Source: Eucalyptus grandis
Taxonomy: Eukaryota > Streptophyta > Magnoliopsida > Myrtales > Myrtaceae
DNA: 64,000 bases
Direction: 5' to 3'
Assembly (NCBI RefSeq): GCF_016545825.1
Contig: NC_052615.1
Location: 35,737,516-35,801,515, forward strand
The notes beneath the pieces are model-generated. The model did no database searches. It saw only the letters and a list, made by a program, of their open reading frames with translations, and was not told the origin of the DNA. Both the position numbers and the translations under genes were made by a program. Position 1 is the first letter of the stretch, and the number at the start of each line of letters is the position of its first letter. Below, piece by piece: positions 1 through 13,385 of the stretch.

Positions 1-1387
1 TTTCTCAAGTATCAATGGGTCATGTCTAATGCAAAAGTTGTAGAGCACATAGAATGTCCGCCTGATCAAGCGTTTCATTATTCTGACGTGCAGGGATCAG
101 ACTCTCTGGCATCTTGGCAGGCAAACCTTTTCTTTGATCCAACTAAATTCGAGGTAAGCCATTGTTATAGCTTTGGATGGATTTATAATTAGAGTAGCAG
201 GAGGGTAGCAAATCACTGTGTAGTTGTAGGGACACTATCTCTTTTCTGCGTTTCAAAAGGGATCAGTCTGGGAGGAAGCGCTAACTGTTGAAGAACTTAT
301 CATCCTTGTCCAGGAAACTGAGGGCATAGTTCACAGAGGTATCTATGAAGCTGCAAAAGGAATGTACCAACAGTTCATGCCTGAGATAATTGACCACCTC
401 AATAAGTTTGGGGATCGTGCAAAGTTTCAGTTTACAGGCCATTCTCTTGGAGGAAGTCTCGCCCTTCTAGTACATTTGATGCTCATTTCCAAGAAGATCC
501 TCAAGCCATCCAATCTTCGCCCTGCTGTCACCTTTGGCTCACCATTTGTCTTCTGTGGAGGCAAAAAGATCCTGAATCAGCTGGGGTTGGATGAAAATAT
601 CGTGCAGTGTGTAATGATGCACAGAGATATAGTCCCAAGAGCATTCTCCTGTAGCTACCCCAACCAAGTAGCTGTGATTCTCAGGCGTTTACCTGGATCA
701 TTCCGATCTCATCCTTGTCTAATAAGAAATGTAAGTATCTAGTATCCTGTCAACTCCTTTTTTTGTCACAATTGACTCACGCGACCCTAGGGAAGCCTTT
801 TCGAACTACTTTTTGCTAATGGCAACAGTTCGCTGAGAAGAATAAGACACAGCTTCAAGAATCTTCGACACAATGACAATTTCCCCGGTCCTCCTTTTTC
901 TGTAGTCCAATCGAACTTTGAAAGAACCCATATTTGACTAATTCATGCATTCCTCTTGCAGCAACTGCTGTACTCTCCACTAGGCAAAATGTTCATCCTC
1001 CAACCAGATGAGAAATCGTCACCTCCGCATCCCCTACTCCCTCCAGAAAGTGCCCTCTTTTTTTTGGACAAGGACAGATGCGGGTATTCTAAAAATGCTG
1101 TCAGGGCCTTCCTCAATTGTCCCCATCCTCTAGATACCTTAAGCGATCCTACCGCCTATGGCTCAAAGGGTACTATTCTCAGAGACCATGACTCAAGCAA
1201 CTACTTGAAGGCAATAAACGGGGTACTAAGACAGCAGACAAGGATGACAGATAAGAGAGTAAGGATACTCACACCAAGAAATCAAATGTGGCCACTGCTT
1301 ACTTCACCCTCCCCACACTTGTGGAGCCATCAAAGCTATTTTGAAAGCAACAGGTATCCAAGCAGAGAGGTCCTGACCGGCGTTTAA
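1..1387 (+). CDS. PLIP1: Plastid phospholipase A1 / class-3 lipase (PLIP type), 3' part only
   Basis: Three exons are visible: 1-153 (continuing from outside the window), 260-730 and 962-1387, joined by GT..AG introns in phase 0. The stop is TAA at 1385-1387. Exon 2 carries the lipase elbow GHSLGGS with the nucleophilic serine, then HRDIVPR, which probably supplies the catalytic aspartate. Exon 3 carries LRDHDSSNYL, whose histidine fits the third triad residue. Plant PLIP enzymes are chloroplast lipases that release acyl groups from thylakoid glycerolipids and phosphatidylglycerol, feeding fatty acids to seed oil or to jasmonate synthesis. The N-terminal transit peptide and the first part of the lipase fold lie outside the window. 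The symbol rests on the C-terminal sequence and on the neighbour gene, which sits next to PLIP1 in Arabidopsis as I remember it; PLIP2 or PLIP3 remain possible. No break is visible in the part present. Confidence 0.9.
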
Positions 1388-2700
1388 AAAAAGCTTAAAG
1401 CCCAGGACATTCTGAAGGAACTAGGAAGATGTTCGTTCAAATCGCAGAACTAGGATTTTAATTTTTTTTCATGTATAAATTCGTGCATGCCAGCTTCTTG
1501 TATATTTATCAAATACGCATCCCTGTGCTTCGTGGCCCAACATTGTTAATGAAAATGGCGCGCTTTGTGTACATGCCCAAGTTTAAGCTCAAAACATGCT
1601 TTCATTCTCCTGAAAGCTTTGTCCCATACTCTGCTATTCAAGTTCAAGATTTTTGTGCACTTTTGGTCCTTAAAAACCGATAAAACAGAGTCCATAGAAG
1701 CCACAAATTGGAGCATATACTAAGGATACAACCCTATAGCTGCTAAGAAGTTCAGTTCCTCAGTATATGTGAGCTTATATGTCACACTCACTGCCCAAAT
1801 GGAGGAAAACATGCTACAACATCCACAAACATTCAGTTTCTCTCTATTCTCTCCTAGCAGATCAGAAGAAGGTAATGAGAGGAACCGAGGAGCATTAAAA
1901 GTTTAAAAAGCTGAGAGCTTGTGCAACTATGCATGATTCAAGAGCATAAAGAAACCTATAGCAAGTGCTCGCGTGCACAAATCGGCAATTTACATGTGGT
2001 CAAAGGGAGCAGAAAGAAATCTACATTCATTACTCCCCAACGTGCGAATACTAGTAAATACAGTTTGACATCCGGTCAAGGAGCGCAAAATAATATCAAC
2101 ATTCATTACTTCCCGACATGCCGATACTTGTAAATATCCTAGCTCTGTTAATTTCACGGAAAATGAATGATTCAAAAAATATTTTTCTAAAAATGATCGC
2201 TTATATCTCTTAAAACCTCTACTATTTTTACGAAAAAGTCCTATAAATCATTCATGTTGCGAAACAAAAGAGACACAAAACTTCCCCGCCTCATGATAAG
2301 CCTGTTCAATCTGCCCAAGCTGCTCTCAACCGAAGGGCCAATACAGGATCCTGAAAACCCGCCAGATAATCCCATCATCGCTCTCATCCCACGTTTTCGT
2401 TCTTCGCATGGGAATTTTAACGAGCACCTGCCCTGCGCTCTGACTCTTCAACCCGTGGCGCACGAACGACCCATCCAGAGACCGCGAACCAAACCCACTC
2501 CCGACGGGCGAGGTACAATTCGATACCCACGTCGCGACGCAAAACCGAGACGAACGCGAGGTTACCACCAACCAAAACAACTCGCGCGCGCTCACCGGGC
2601 ATGCCCGGAACGCAGAGAGACAGAGAGACGGAGAGGGCGGGAGCGAGAGAGAGAGAGAGTCTCCAACGGGCCGAACCTCGCCGGGCCCGCAGAGGTTACG
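1388..2700. other. Intergenic spacer after the lipase gene
   Basis: This stretch holds the lipase 3' UTR and an AT-rich spacer. No coding exon was recognised. It contains a diverged direct repeat (2023-2060 and 2099-2136, spacing 76) that shares ACATTCATTACT and ends in TAGTAAATA or TTGTAAATA. It also holds a copy of a dispersed AT-rich repeat at about 2147-2220. From 2600 the sequence becomes GC- and GA-rich as it enters the promoter of the next gene. Confidence 0.6.
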
Positions 2701-2714
2701 GTCTCCAGGAGGGG

Positions 2715-2790
2715 GGCCCATGGGCCTTGTCCCAGGCCCACTCATATTGGTTCCGGCCCAAAAATCAGACGCGGCCCAAATATATATGCA
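2715..2790 (+). promoter_or_regulatory. Site II (TGGGCC) cluster in the nucleotidyltransferase promoter
   Basis: GGCCCA or TGGGCC occurs at 2715-2720, 2721-2726, 2735-2740, 2755-2760 and 2773-2778, followed by a TATATATG stretch at about 2780. In plants such clusters bind TCP factors and are typical of housekeeping and ribosome-biogenesis genes. CT-rich sequence starts just downstream, which suggests transcription begins near 2790-2830. Confidence 0.55.
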
Positions 2791-3841
2791 TATCTCTCTC
2801 TCCCTCTCTCTGAGTTTTCCAACCAGTTTCTTCTTCCTCCCTCCATCCCTTCCATCCCTCCCCTTCTCTCTCCCTCTCTCTCTCCCCTTCTCCAGATTCT
2901 ATCATCTCTCTTTCTCCCAAGCAAAAAGGAAAAAAAAAATTTAAAAATTTTCAAAGAAGGTTTGCATAAGAAGGGAAAAAGCAAAGAAAAAGAAAAAAAA
3001 AACTCAAAATTTCTGCAACAACGTCAAAAAGCCTACTCCTCTCTCTCTCTCTGGATTTTCCTCCATCCCCAGGATTTTCCCATTTGATCCGCCACGCTTT
3101 CCTCCCTTCTCTCTCTCGATTTTCTCTTTTGGATTCTCTTCTTTTTCTCCGCCATTGAATGCCCCCCGTCCCCACCTTCATCTCTTGCTCTCTGCGCATT
3201 TCGCCCGTCTCGCCACCTCCTCCGCCGCCGTCCTCCGCCGTCCCGCGGCCTCTCCGGCGCGCCCCCCGGCTTTCCGGCTCTTCTGGGGTTCTTGCCGGCA
3301 TAAGATTCGAGCATTCGCGAGTTCCTGCCCCTCTCTCGCGGTTAGGGTTTCGATCGGCCGGCCTCCCAATTCGACGCCCCGGCGGTCCCTCCCGCTCGGC
3401 TCCTCCGTCTCCTAGGTTTCGCGCTCGTCTAGGGTTTCCTCTTCGGCTTGTCGCGCGGATTTAGGAGGAAGGAGGGACTCTTGGTGTTGCCCCTCCTTTT
3501 CTTGTGCTTTCTTCCTTCGATTTCACGGATTCATTTTGGGTTGTTGTCTGTCGGCGATCTTTCTTCGGGAGCGGGTGCCGATAATTTTCGCGACTTCGGC
3601 TGCGACTGGCTTGTTGTTGGTCGCCATTGGGATTCAGATGCCTCGGGGATTTTTCTCGCGGGATAGCGGAATCTCCTGCTGCTGATACTTCCGGGCGAAA
3701 TTGCTTCTCTTGAGTTTTCTATTGAACTCGTTGGGAATAGTGCTTTGTTCCTGCTTCCTTTCCCGTTTTCCTGACTTTTTCCAGGAGATTGGGGATTTGC
3801 TGATTAGAGTTCGGCCGTAAAGGGGAAGTCTTTGTGCGTGT
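2790..3841 (+). other. Long CT-rich leader of the nucleotidyltransferase gene
   Basis: About 1 kb of CT-rich (2790-2900, 3034-3060) and then GC-rich sequence lies between the promoter and the start codon. Several upstream ATGs open short frames that do not join the main frame, so a leader intron or strong upstream-ORF control is likely. I could not place a leader intron with confidence. The open frames on both strands here are by-products of low-complexity and GC-rich sequence. Confidence 0.45.
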
Positions 3842-6800
3842 ATGGGCAAGCATGAGGAGTGGACGCAGCCACCGAATGGGCCCTTGCCCAACGGATTGTT
3901 GCCCGGTGAAGCGGCATCCGTGATACGGGTGCTCGACTCGGAGCGGTGGTTGAAGGCTGAAGGGCGAACCGCGGAGCTCATCACGTGCATTCAGCCCAAC
4001 CCACCCTCCGAGCAGCGCCGAAATGCTGTTGCCACGTACGTGAGATGTCTCATCACACAGTGCTTTCCTTGTAAGGTGGGATCTCATTGCATCGATATTC
4101 TACATAATCCTCGTGATTACTTATTTTGTCAGTTCGACGCATGTCATCTATTTAGTAAGTTATGCTTTATGAGCATTTGAGAGAGTTGTTGAACACTACG
4201 GGTAATGATGCTTTTGGAGCTATCAGTCAGATTCTGTGCTTTGCAGATGTTTGATGGTTTTCTATATAAACTTGACAGGGCACTTTGCCTCTGCATGCTA
4301 TTTTACAAGTATATGGTCAGTTTGCCTTTGTTATGGAACCACTGGGTTTGAATGATTTTGGGACCAAAAATTTAGAGATTTGTGGCCAGATAACTTGGTG
4401 CTTGGCATTTTCACAGCAGTAATTAACCTTCTTATCCCTACTTGTGTTCCAATAGGACAGTTAAGCTTTTCAACTCTCTGCCATACAGAAGTTTTAGCTA
4501 ATATTCATGTGTTTCAACCTCACTAGTTTTCACCTTAGAATTTCTCGCAACAGATGTACGGATTTATGTTTGTCAGCTACTTATTGGTGTCACTTGCGTG
4601 TGCCATCTTTTACAAGGTTTTCACTTTTGGCTCTGTACCACTGAAGACTTATTTGCCTGATGGAGACATAGACTTATCCGCATTTAGTACAAGTCAGGAA
4701 TCAAAGGATACATGGGCTCATCAGGTTCGTGACATGTTGGAGAGCGAGGAAAAAAATGAAAATGCCGAGTTTCGTGTTAAGGAGGTTCAGTACATCCAGG
4801 CAGAAGTATGTACCTTTCCATTTTATCGTAATAATTTTGTGGTGATTGATTTGTCTTTTACGTATTGTCCAGATGTGTTTTTTTCCCCCCTTTTGTAACA
4901 AATATATTGGCTATAACACACTTTGTATTTCTGATTGGAAAAGGTAGTGGACATGGACATGCACTAAACTGAAGTTATGATACTTTGAAATTTGATTATC
5001 TATATCGTGTGTGACTTAGCAATCCTTGCAAGTATCTATCTTCACTTCTCTCGCCATGCAAGATTAATTTCTTACTTTTCGTGCTTTCTACGGATTTGCA
5101 TCTCTTTCTTCTAAGTAAGATGACATGGTTCTTTTACATGTTGAAATTGATACCTGACCAAGATGGCTTTTGAGAATTGGGACATATGGTTGGCTTCTGG
5201 TCATTATATCCTTTCAACTGAAAAGTACATATATTACTGTGTCATTGATGAGCATATTATACTATGAAGGAGCTCAAGTTGCATTGAAGTAATGTCAGAT
5301 CTCATATTTTGAAGTCAAACCATCCTGCTTTAAGATATGGAAAGTACATTTGTTTTTATCTTTTTTATTATAAGCTGAAAGTAAAACTTTGATTTTATTA
5401 GTTTTTCAACTCGCCTTTGGCTTTGTGCATTAAAATAAGTTGATGCAAAATCATTAATGATTAGTTTCTTTAAATCATAAATATGTGCTGATAAATTGAA
5501 GTCAGGTGATGAAAATGAGTAGTTAATGGTATCTGCCAAGGCAGATGGAGAGAAACAAAAAACTAATCTTTATGAAAAACCAAGGAGACTAACAGAGACT
5601 GATTCTGGTGAACATTTTTTGTGTGCTCATACATGGTCCTTACAGTAGAGCTGAGAATGAATGGTGTCATGCATGAAATCCCCATCTAACTTGGCTTGGT
5701 ATGTTCAATCCTTGGGCTATGCCTTTCCTTTTAACACTGAGTCAATTTATCTCACTTGCTAACTAGAATTGGAATTTCTGTTATTGGGCTGATAAGTCAT
5801 TGCTCCTCTAGGGGACTTCTTGATAAGAAATGTACCACAATTTAACCTTCTTGCGACAAAAATTACTCGAGTAGGTTCCTCTTAGCCTGCTGGTATTGTA
5901 TTGCAAATGAGATGTTAGGTGACCTGTTTTGGTATTTCAGTTATTTCGTTTAAATCCCTCTTTGATAAGAAATTGCATTTTCTTCCTTTCATATCTGTGC
6001 AGGTGAAGATAATAAAGTGTCTTGTAGAGAATATTGTGGTAGACATATCATTTAACCAGCTTGGTGGGCTATGTACTCTTTGTTTTCTTGAAGAGGTAAT
6101 TTCCACATGCTTTGAACAAAATAAATTGATCATAGACATGACCTTATTTACTAAATATGTGTTGCCTCTGCAGGTTGATCATTTGATAAACCAAGATCAC
6201 TTGTTCAAACGTAGCATTATCCTGATAAAGGCTTGGTGCTACTACGAGAGCCGTATACTTGGTGCTCACCATGGGCTTATTTCGACTTATGCTCTGGAAA
6301 CCTTGGTTCTCTACATATTTCATGTTTTCAACAATAACTTTGCTGGACCTCTTGAGGTGATGTTCGGTTTAATGTTGGCAATGCGTGCCTTACTGTGTCT
6401 CTTTGCACATTGATCTAATATTTTTGTCTGGCAGGTGCTTTATCGTTTTCTTGAGTTCTTTAGCAAGTTTGACTGGGACAATTTTTGTGTGAGCCTGTGG
6501 GGTCCTGTACATATTAGTTTACTTCCAGATGTAAAAGGTATTCCTTTCCCTCAAAGTTTCTGATATTTTTAATTATTGACATGTCTCTAAAATCGGAAGA
6601 GAAAACAAGTTTGATTCAGACATGTTTTCCTAGTTCCATGTCCTGATTTTGCTTTCTTTAAACTATCTTTTTTTCAGCTGAACTGCCAAGGAAAGACGGT
6701 GGAAATTTATTACTGAGCAAAGTGTTTCTTGATGCTTGTAACCACGTCTATAGTGCTTACCCCAGTGGTCAAGAAAATCAGGGTCAACCTTTCATTTCTA

Positions 6801-9800
6801 AACATTTTAATGTTATCGACCCTTTGCGGGTGAACAACAACCTTGGGCGCAGTGTTAGCAGAGGTACTTCATTTTTCAGCAATTGAAATGTGAGATATAT
6901 GTCATATCTGTATTAGACATAAGTGGCCACAATCTTTGCTATATATTGCTGGTCTTTTGGCTGTGATGCTCGTAACTTCATCTTTTTGTTCAAGGGATGG
7001 GAAGTTTTCTTCATCTCAAGTAATATTATGAACATGATAAATTAATTGATGTTAAAATTGAGTTTGGTTGATTTTAAGCACATTTTGAGAATATTTAATC
7101 CGATTCAAATAAATTTGAAGTTAGATGAGATATTGTATGAGTTATTTTACCACTACTGGACATTCTTACGGCTACTAGCTGATCCCCGCTTGAACTAGGC
7201 ATTTTGCATAATAGTGTTCTCGATCTGCTTGCACAGCAATGAGCATTTAGCTCCTGCTGATTGTAGGGCGGCCAAATTTTGTATGTGTGCTTTACTTATC
7301 TTCTCCTTAAACGTTTTTATTATTCTTGTCCTCAGAGAGACAGAGATAGAGGGGAGAAAGTTTCAGGTATTTATAATAAATGTATTTTTCACTGTTTTTG
7401 CCAGCAATGGCATAATTATAGGGGTAAACAAGTTAAAGCAAAGTGAACTGAGCATTCACAACTAGGACAACTGAAGGAATGTTGAGTGAGATATTTAAGA
7501 TATATATATCTATAGGTGAAAGAGCAGGCTGACGTGTCCACGACACCAGGATTAAATGGTTATAATATGGTCTCGTAGTATGGGCATTAGTTGCATTAGA
7601 TAGGGCTCACCTTTCATTCTTCCTAGTGTATCTGAGCGACCTTTGGTTTGTCCCATTCGTTGGTCGATATTTAAAGTAGTTCCGTAGAAAGGCTGTGGAT
7701 TTAGGAGCAAAATAAGCCAGCTATTCCCTTCTTACAAGATGCTGGTCCTGGTCCTGGCCCTGGCCCTGGCCCCTGCTCAGGCTAAATCAAAGTAGCAGCA
7801 ATCATGAGACAGGCTCAAGGTTAGATAGAAAATAGGCTATTCGTTATATCGAGTCCCAAAGTCTGGCATCCTAATGAAAGAATAGCGTAATCTTTGCAAG
7901 GCCAGCAATAGTTCTTTATTCATGGAAGAGTTTGTTCGCATTATGTTCCAAGCGAGTTTTGTCCATCAGAAGATTTGTGGAGATTCTCCTATTTAGCTGT
8001 ACACCACTTGATTTTGCGAGTTAATAGATTTTCCTTTTGAGATTTTTTTGTGCTTTATTCACAAATCTTATTTTAATAGACCGAGTTCGTCAGTTTTATT
8101 ATGTTTAATTTTTCAGGTAATTTCTTTAGAATACGCAGTGCATTTGCATTTGGAGCTAAGAAGCTTGCAAGACTGCTTGATTGTCCCAAAGAAGACATAA
8201 TCTTTGAAATAAATGAGTTTTTCATGAATACTTGGGAGAGACATGGCAGTGGCCAACGCCCTGATGCACCGATAAAGGACTTGCGGCGATTAAGATTGTC
8301 AAATGCTGAAAGCTTACACCGGTCCGAAAATCTACTAAGCAATTCAACTGGCAAAAGGAGTGAGAGTGTCTCAGTTCATGAAACTCATTTTGACAGTGCT
8401 CATGGTCCTCGTGGTGTCTCTTCTCAACATTTAAATCATATCTCAGATAGTGCGTCTAAAAGAAGTGACGCTTCGACCATATCTCGTACCCAAAGTCAGA
8501 AGAATCATGTAAGAGTAGACAACTTAAGGGTAGCAGATAACAACCGACGGGAAACAAATTTGAAGCAAGCATCAAGCATTGATAAGGATCAGAGAAGTTC
8601 TAGAGCAGATGGCTTGGTGAATGATATTCAAGGAAGATACCTTTTTGCGAGAACGCATTCTAGTCCTGAGCTGACTGACTCATACAATGAAGGGTCTTCC
8701 CAAGGAAGGTTAAACAGGGGGCCTGATGGTGGAAAAAACCAGACTACATCCGCAAGATTGGATAATAGCAGGAGGAAGATTTTGGAAACCGATGGTACAA
8801 GCCTAGACATTTCGTCTTCAGCTGATGATTCAGCATTCGTCGGGCATTCCTCAATTCAGCAAGACGTGACTACTGACTCGGACAGTTTGAATAGTTACCA
8901 TGATGACAGTATTCGGTTTGGTGTCAGGGGTGAAAGTTTTGTTTCTGTCTCGGGATCACAAGGGTTGCATCATGACGAACAAGATCTTGTTAACATGATG
9001 TCATCTTCTCAAGCACATGCTTATAATGGACAGGTTCACATGCCTCTAAATATATCTTCAGGGCACTTGCCGCTGAATTTAATTCCAATGGGGCATGCCC
9101 AGAGAAATATCCCTGGAATGATTCCTTCGAACATTCCATTTGAGAGTCCCTGGTTAACAAATATACCATTTCCTCATGGATTCCCTCCTTCGCAAATAGC
9201 TCACTATTTCCCCAATATTAGCTTCGGCATAAATCCGGAAGATTTTATTGAACCTAGTGAACAAAATCTCAGTTCCAAAAATGCAAATCTTTGTGAAGTT
9301 AATGGTGAAGTCTGGCATGAGCAAGAGAGGGAGTCAACTGGAGGTTTTGATGTAGGTGATGGAGATGTTCAAACTCGCCAATCGGATGATCAGCAACAGT
9401 CAACTTCAACATCGTACGGCTTTGCTCCTTCATCTAAAGAAGGCAGAACTTTTTCTAGAGCACATCAGAAGTCTGCTCGGGAAAACCGAGGGTCTTCTAG
9501 GGAAGATAGACTAAATGCATTTCAACATCAAGGTGGTAGAGAAAATGAGGTTTGCATGGATGACAGATCTGGAAGTTTGAGGTCCTTACGAGCTACTCTG
9601 AGTAGTTCTAGAAGTAAGACTTCCTCGGAGAGCTCTTGGGAGGGAATTTCAACGAAGTCATCAAAGTCAACAAGAGAGAAAAGAGGTAGGAAAAATGGTT
9701 CTAATGCCTTTCCATCTAATGCATCTTGGAAAGGGAAAAGTTTATCAGATCATTCCTCTGCTCAGGCAGACGATGATTCTGTGGACATGAACCTTCCTTC

Positions 9801-11576
9801 AAGTATTGGACATGAACCAACAGAGAGAAGCACAGGACCTCAACCTGTTGTTTCAGGGCATGTTCCGACACATCAATTCCCTGGGTTTGAGCCAGCTCAA
9901 ACTGGTGGAACAGATTCCATGATACCATTTCTCTTGGGCCCAGGTTCTCACGAAAGGCCCAGGGACAATTCTCAGGTTTATCCATTTTACGTTACGGGGC
10001 CCCCAGTTCTGATTTATTTTATTCCTCATATGCCAGGCGACAGTGCCAGTTCAGATGCATCAAGGAGCCATTTTAGTGTGGAAGAAGTGCTAGATGATAA
10101 CGAGACTGACCAGAATTTTGATTCATCTGAGGGACTGGATCATCCGGAGGAATTGAATACTTCTGTCACTGTTGGACCGTCAGTCCCTGTTGAGCCATCT
10201 GAGCACAAGTCTGACATACTTAACAGTGACTTTGCTAGCCATTGGGAAAATCTGCAGTATGGACGATTTTGTCAGAACCCTCACTACCCTCCTCCTATGC
10301 TCTATCCACCACCCAATTTGTTATCCCCAATCTATTTGCCAGGCCGTATTGCATGGGATGGAGCTGGAAGACCAGTCTCGGGAAATACTAATGCCTATAG
10401 TTTTGGGCATCGTATTGTTCCGGTTTCCCCGGTTCAACCTATTTCTAATGGACCTGCCAGTATTTACCATGTTGACGAAATGCCAAGATATCGTAGTGGA
10501 ACAGGGACTTACCTGCCAAATCCTGTAAGATTTCTTTAAGCATAAACATTATTTACTCTTCTTTCTAAAAGATACATATATATTGGCACTCCATTCCATT
10601 TTTATTATCATGTCATGTATCCTTCTTCTTTGTTTTGCACCTTCCATGCTATGTTTTGGCAATTACCGATTAGTCCATCTTTTAGCCATCTGCTTTGTGG
10701 ATTCGTTTTCTATCAATACTTTTCTACTTGTCTTCTCTCTGTTACCTCTTTCAATTAGAGAGAAATGTATCACTGAAGGGGATAGAGGAGTATTACAGTA
10801 TAAATAATCCTGTTCTGGTTCCAGTTAGTGCACTGTTGAGGAAAGAGGATGCTGTATTCTTTTATAGAATGTGTTTAATGCTGATCTGGTTCTCTTCATG
10901 CTCTCTTACTCATTAAGTTTAGCCAAGAGTTCACTCTCTGTTATGGTTTAGATGCCTGATGTGTAGTTTTATTCTTTCTTCAGAAGGTTTCAGCAAGGGA
11001 GCGGCACTCGACCAACACGAGAAAGGGGAATTACAGCTATGACAGAGGGGATCACCATGCTGACAGAGAGGGGAACTGGAATGTTGCCTCTAAATCCAGA
11101 CCTTCACGCAACCATAATCGCAATCAGTCCGAGAAATCTAACTCTAGGCCAGATAGAGTGGCAGCAGGTGACAGCCAGTCTGAAAGACCATGGGGCCGCA
11201 TAGACATGGATCATTTCCTTCGTTCCATTCTCAGAATAGTACCATCCGCACAACTACAGCACAAGGTGGTCCGGCCAATGTTGCATATGGCATGTATCCT
11301 CTTCCAGCCGTGAATCCAAGTATCGTATCATCAAATGGACCTACACTCCCACCTGTCGTGATGGTTTACCCTTACGATCATAATGCTGGATATGCTTCTT
11401 CATCAGAGCAGCTTGAGTTTGGGTCTATTGGAACAGTGGGTTTCTCAGGCATGAGCGATGCGTCTCAACTGAATGAAGGACATTCAAGCAATATAATGGA
11501 GGAACAAAGATTTCATGGAGCTCCTGCTTCACGATCTTCACCAGATAAGCCGTCTTCACCCCACCTCCAGAGGTGA
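3842..11576 (+). CDS. PAP/OAS1-type nucleotidyltransferase (At3g61690-like) with a C-terminal frameshift
   Basis: Eight exons were read: 3842-4075, 4617-4805, 6003-6095, 6174-6356, 6435-6537, 6678-6863, 8117-10524 and 10984 onward. The start at 3842 opens MGKHEEWTQPP, as in the family. The nucleotidyltransferase core is clear: FGSVPLKTYLPDGDIDL (residues 82-98, aspartates D95 and D97) and VVDISFN (D155) supply three likely metal-binding acidic residues. A PAP/OAS1 substrate-binding domain follows (RSIILIKAWCYYESR, then WGPVHISLLPD). The rest, mostly the 2.4-kb exon 7, is Ser/Asn-rich and probably disordered. In exon 8 the frame fails at the GGGG run 11192-11195: the exon frame stops at TGA 11311-11313 (about 1241 residues). 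Family-like sequence (PHRHGSFPSF to SSPDKPSSPHLQR) continues in another frame to 11576, as if one G were lost. Homologues seem to continue beyond this point. Substrate unknown; RNA tailing is an inference from the fold. Confidence 0.9.
7742..7772. repeat. Hexamer microsatellite in intron 6
   Basis: CTGGTC occurs twice and CTGGCC about three times in direct succession, inside the 1.25-kb intron 6864-8116 of the nucleotidyltransferase gene. No function is implied. Confidence 0.7.
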
Positions 11577-13385
11577 TCAATTTTCTTATCAATGGAACAG
11601 GCACTATGTTTCAAGATATGGAAATTGAGGAACTGCAGCTGGGATTTTACTCGACAGTCCAGCTCGTGTCGGTATCCTTGCTTGCATAGAGACCATTCAT
11701 TTGTCGGTGGTCACAAATCTCCCTTTTTGCAGAGGTTGGACGACCACTCTTCAACACCTCTTTTAACTGTTCCATGATGCCATCATCTGTATCATCTCCA
11801 CAGCCAGCCTCATTAATTTGCTCGATCCAATATGAGCGAAAATGGTCTCTTGGTCTCTGCATGTTTTCACATGAAGGTAGGTTCTAAACGGAGAAAATTC
11901 AATGAGGAATTTTTACCTAATGAAGTTTCTCCTCCTCCCCCCTTGTCGTGACTGATTGATATCTTCCACCTCAGCAATGACCTTCTGAAAGTGAGAACCA
12001 AGGAGGTTTGGAAGAAGTCGGATTCCACACAGCTTCTGTTTCAGGGACATTTCAGACTGTTCGGGGAGAGAGACCGCAGTCACGTAGATTTCCAGTTTAG
12101 GTCTACACATTTTACAGCTTAGTTGAGTAGTATCACAAACTTTGTTTTGAAAGAGTATTTTGCTATTACAGGAATGTACAAGGTTCTTGATCGGTAGGCA
12201 ACAGACTTAGGTTTTTCTCTTGCAGATGTCTTGTTGGACATGTTTGACACGGTATCATTCAATACCATTCCTGAAGGTGAAAGTTACACAAGATTTCTCC
12301 CACGGGTATGGTTTGTTTTGTTACTCAGATGATTTTGAGCAGGCAAGATGTTAATAGGTTAAACATCGGTTCTACTAATGGGTTTGCACCATTAACCCAA
12401 TTTTTCATTGTAAAAGGTTACTGTCTATGAAACGTTACTGATTGCGTGAAGAAGTTCTAAATTACTAGTAATTTGAGATCCTAAGTTTACTTAAAAGACT
12501 TAGAGACTCTTGATAGTAATACCGATAGATACAATCAGAAACTCTTGAATAGCAGAGGAGTGCTCCGTCTTGCAAGGTACGGCAGCTTTGATGGCAGCTG
12601 TTGGCAAAGCAACCCCGACCAGTGCGAAACCAGGGAGCTACAGGCTCTTCCAGCATTCGTGCTTGTCGGGGGTCAGTTCTCTTCTGTGAGATTAACAAGA
12701 ACAAGAGTTATGGCAGTCGAATTATGTCCTTGTCTTTGCGGTCTGGCTGGGCACATCTCATCGGAATCTGAAGATTCGACTGATTATATGTATTCCTTAA
12801 CGGATCAAAATAAGCCTGTGGCAAGTTGCTCTCTTGCTCATTAAGTTTGAGATAATATTATGGCCGGAGTTTGTCTCCATCCAAACTTGGACGATGCAAT
12901 ACTCTGCCGTGCAGAGGGGAGCTAAAACTGGAGAATTGAGCCACACAACCACGGCCGTGAGTTGGAGCTCCTGGAGCCAGAGATTGAGCACGGCTGGGTC
13001 CTTTACCGAGAAACTGGTCTGGAGGATGGCAGTTGCTGGAGCCTAGAATCAGAACCATTGAAGTTTGAGGGAAGTGTTCATAATGTGAGTGACGGCGCAG
13101 TTAGTTTGAGCTCTGGCGACATTGTGGTAAATGAGAGGGCGGTTTGTTTATGAGGAATCATAGGGGTCCGGTGAAGAATGGGAGCATTCAGGGTTAGCGA
13201 TAGTGGATCCCGACTTGGAGGAAGAGCAGTCTAGGTCCGATGATCAGTAGCAGGAAGATGAGGTGACTGCCCATGGCCAATCCAACTTCACCATAGTTAT
13301 ATGCTTCAGGTTCTGCTGCCTTCCTATCCCTTGTTTCGTTCGTTCTTTTGAACTGTATATTCTACCAAGATAGAACTCTGAACGT
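11577..13385. other. Unexplained segment after the nucleotidyltransferase gene
   Basis: No recognisable exon could be assigned. The minus strand holds open stretches at 11647-11862 (contains WIEQINEAGCGDDTDDG) and 11913-12110. The plus strand holds 12545-12844 (contains RYGSFDGSCWQSNPDQ) and 12962-13153. Their composition looks protein-like but I recognised no family. They may be remnants of the missing tail exons or of an inserted, decayed gene. Confidence 0.35.

Noticed and set aside
2254..3087. A 277-codon open frame on the plus strand before the nucleotidyltransferase gene, with others on the minus strand
   Set aside because: It runs through promoter and CT-rich leader sequence, is of low complexity and shows no domain.
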